A stretch of 12,161 nt of DNA from Streptosporangiaceae bacterium (GTDB lineage Bacteria; Actinomycetota; Actinomycetes; Streptosporangiales; Streptosporangiaceae): contig JASIBJ010000820.1 in NCBI GenBank assembly GCA_030045215.1, positions 1 to 12,161 on the forward strand. The letters run 5' to 3'. Shown here piece after piece: positions 10,831 through 12,161 of this stretch. The translations under genes were made by a program, and so were the position numbers. The notes under the pieces were generated by a model that was not told where the DNA came from, did no database searches, and saw only the letters and a program-made list of their open reading frames with translations. Numbering within the stretch: the first letter of the stretch is position 1; each line of letters opens with the position of its first letter.

Positions 10831-12161
10831 ATGAGACGTGCCCGATGGTTGGCACCCTTGGCGGCCGCAGGGCTAGCCCTATCGTTCATGGCGGGTACCG
10901 CTACCGCCTCGGTGAGCTCTCATCCGGCGGGAAGGGTAACCCTGGCGGGTTCAGCCGCTCCCGCGCAGGAGCTTGCCCATCCGTCCGGGTCAGTGTCGGC
11001 GCGCAGCACCGTGAGCTTCGATTTGTCGCTGAGGCTGCGCAACGCCACCGGCGCAACGCGATTCGTGCGTGAGGTGTCCAGCCCTGGCTCGAAGCTGTTC
11101 CATCACTACCTCAGCGACGACCAGTGGGCGGCGCGGTACGGGCCAACCAGGGCCTCGGCGTCGGCGGCGGTGTCCTGGCTGCGCCGCGAAGGCTTCACTG
11201 GAATCAAGGTCGGCCCGGTCCGCCTGCTGGTCTCCGCCAGCGGCTCCGCGGCTCAGGTGGAGAAGGCCTTCGGCGTCACGCTCGCCTATTACAACGTGCT
11301 TGGCCACCGCGTGCGCCTGGCCAGCGGGCCGCTGTCCGTCCCGCTGTCCGTGGCCGGTGCCGTGGCGGGCACGGTCGGCATCAACCAGTACGTGGCCACC
11401 ACTTCCCTGTCGCAGACCAGCGCGTCCACCACCGCGACGAAGGCCAAGCCGGACCAGGAGCCGCCGCCTCCGCCTGGTTTCCGTAACCCGCAGCCTTGCT
11501 CGGCGTACTGGGGCCAGAAGATCGACACTAAGGACTCGACCTCCCTGTACGCTCCGTACACCGGGCCGCTGCCCTATGACATCTGCGGCTACCTCCCCCA
11601 CCAGATGCGCAGCGCGTACGGGCTGGCCAAGTGGGTCGCCAGCGGGATCGACGGCTCGGGCGTAACCCTGGCCATCGTCGATGCTTACGACTCGCCAACG
11701 CTCCTGTCGGATGCCCAGACCTACTTCAGGCTGAACGACCCGTCGTACCCGCTCAAGTCATCGCAGTTCATCAACGTCGAGCCCCCGACCACTGACGACG
11801 ATGCCCTGTGCGATGGCAGCGGCTGGTATCCAGAGCAGGCACTGGACGTCGAAGCCTCGCACACCATGGCACCGGGCGCCACGATCATGTTCGTGGGTGC
11901 CCAGGACTGCCTCGACTCGAGCCTGCTGGCCGCGTTGCAGACCGCTGTCACCAGCGGCGCGTCTGTGGTCAGCGACTCCTGGGGCGACACCATCGGCGAC
12001 CTGTTCACCGATGACTCCACGAAGACCGCGTACGACGCCACGTTCATGCTCGCCGACTCGACCGGCGTGAGCGTGCTGTTCTCCAGCGGCGACACCGGTG
12101 ACAACTTCGCCGACTTCGGCCTGGACGCACCGAACTACCCGGCCTCCAGCCCGTTCATCAC
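10831..12161 (+). CDS. Secreted S53 (sedolisin/kumamolisin-like) pro-protease, N-terminal part (3' end outside window)
   Basis: The ATG at 10831 has GGGAGG (10821-10826) with a 4-nt spacer and opens a frame that runs off the window after 443 codons. It starts with a Sec signal peptide (basic MRRAR, hydrophobic core, probable A-T-A cleavage after residue 26). A pro-kumamolisin activation domain covers about 61-187 (LFHHYLSDDQWAARYGP and VEKAFGV are typical), followed by a Pro-rich linker ending PPPPPG and the catalytic domain from about 255. Within it, Glu335 and Asp339 in PEQALDVE match the catalytic E-x3-D pair, SDSWG (381-385) the conserved S-x-S-W-G, and Asp421 in SSGDTG the oxyanion aspartate. 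The catalytic Ser (G-T-S) must lie beyond the edge. These enzymes are acid-active, calcium-binding serine-carboxyl endopeptidases that self-process after export. Confidence 0.92.
   Translation, partial: MRRARWLAPLAAAGLALSFMAGTATASVSSHPAGRVTLAGSAAPAQELAHPSGSVSARSTVSFDLSLRLRNATGATRFVREVSSPGSKLFHHYLSDDQWAARYGPTRASASAAVSWLRREGFTGIKVGPVRLLVSASGSAAQVEKAFGVTLAYYNVLGHRVRLASGPLSVPLSVAGAVAGTVGINQYVATTSLSQTSASTTATKAKPDQEPPPPPGFRNPQPCSAYWGQKIDTKDSTSLYAPYTGPLPYDICGYLPHQMRSAYGLAKWVASGIDGSGVTLAIVDAYDSPTLLSDAQTYFRLNDPSYPLKSSQFINVEPPTTDDDALCDGSGWYPEQALDVEASHTMAPGATIMFVGAQDCLDSSLLAALQTAVTSGASVVSDSWGDTIGDLFTDDSTKTAYDATFMLADSTGVSVLFSSGDTGDNFADFGLDAPNYPASSPFI

Overview
The window is high-GC DNA with strong G/C preference at third codon positions, GTG starts, and a gene set typical of soil actinomycetes: an F420-type luciferase-like oxidoreductase, an MmyB-like XRE regulator, a CGNR zinc-finger regulator, an RNHCP-domain protein, CYTH-CHAD plus PPK1, and a secreted S53 protease. 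A filamentous actinobacterium is the best reading; the genus cannot be told from this sequence. I saw no tRNA, rRNA, CRISPR array, transposase or phage gene, so this looks like ordinary chromosome rather than a mobile island.

Layout, left half. The window opens inside the 3' end of an RNHCP-domain gene (+). A short AraC-like C-terminal remnant (-) follows, partly inside a 12-bp inverted repeat. Next come a LysE/RhtB-type exporter (+), an Lrp/AsnC regulator (+) with a recognisable promoter, and a 55-residue two-helix membrane protein (+). Converging on these from the other strand are a luciferase-like oxidoreductase and, downstream of it, an Fpg/MutM-type DNA glycosylase. The oxidoreductase is divergent from an XRE/MmyB-like regulator (+), and a perfect 16-bp palindrome lies between them. 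Just after the regulator is a coding remnant broken by a 13-bp tandem duplication.

Layout, right half. A CYTH-CHAD protein and polyphosphate kinase 1 lie 13 bp apart and form a clear polyphosphate operon. They are followed by a CGNR-like regulator, a MarR regulator with an imperfect palindrome just upstream of its start, and a small membrane-anchored acidic protein co-transcribed with the MarR gene. A gene-free stretch of about 630 bp, with an AT-rich island and several inverted repeats, precedes a secreted kumamolisin-like S53 pro-protease that runs off the right edge.

How the genes relate. Three regulator-target relationships can be proposed: Lrp/AsnC with LysE (amino-acid export), the MmyB-like regulator with the oxidoreductase, and MarR with the small membrane protein. 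The CYTH-CHAD/PPK1 pair is the best functional module: one protein makes polyphosphate and the other is expected to bind polyphosphate and possibly hydrolyse short-chain phosphates. I do not see a clearly new multi-gene system. The most interesting signals are the palindrome, the two gene remnants, the altered zinc-finger residues in the glycosylase and CGNR protein, and the long structured region upstream of the protease.
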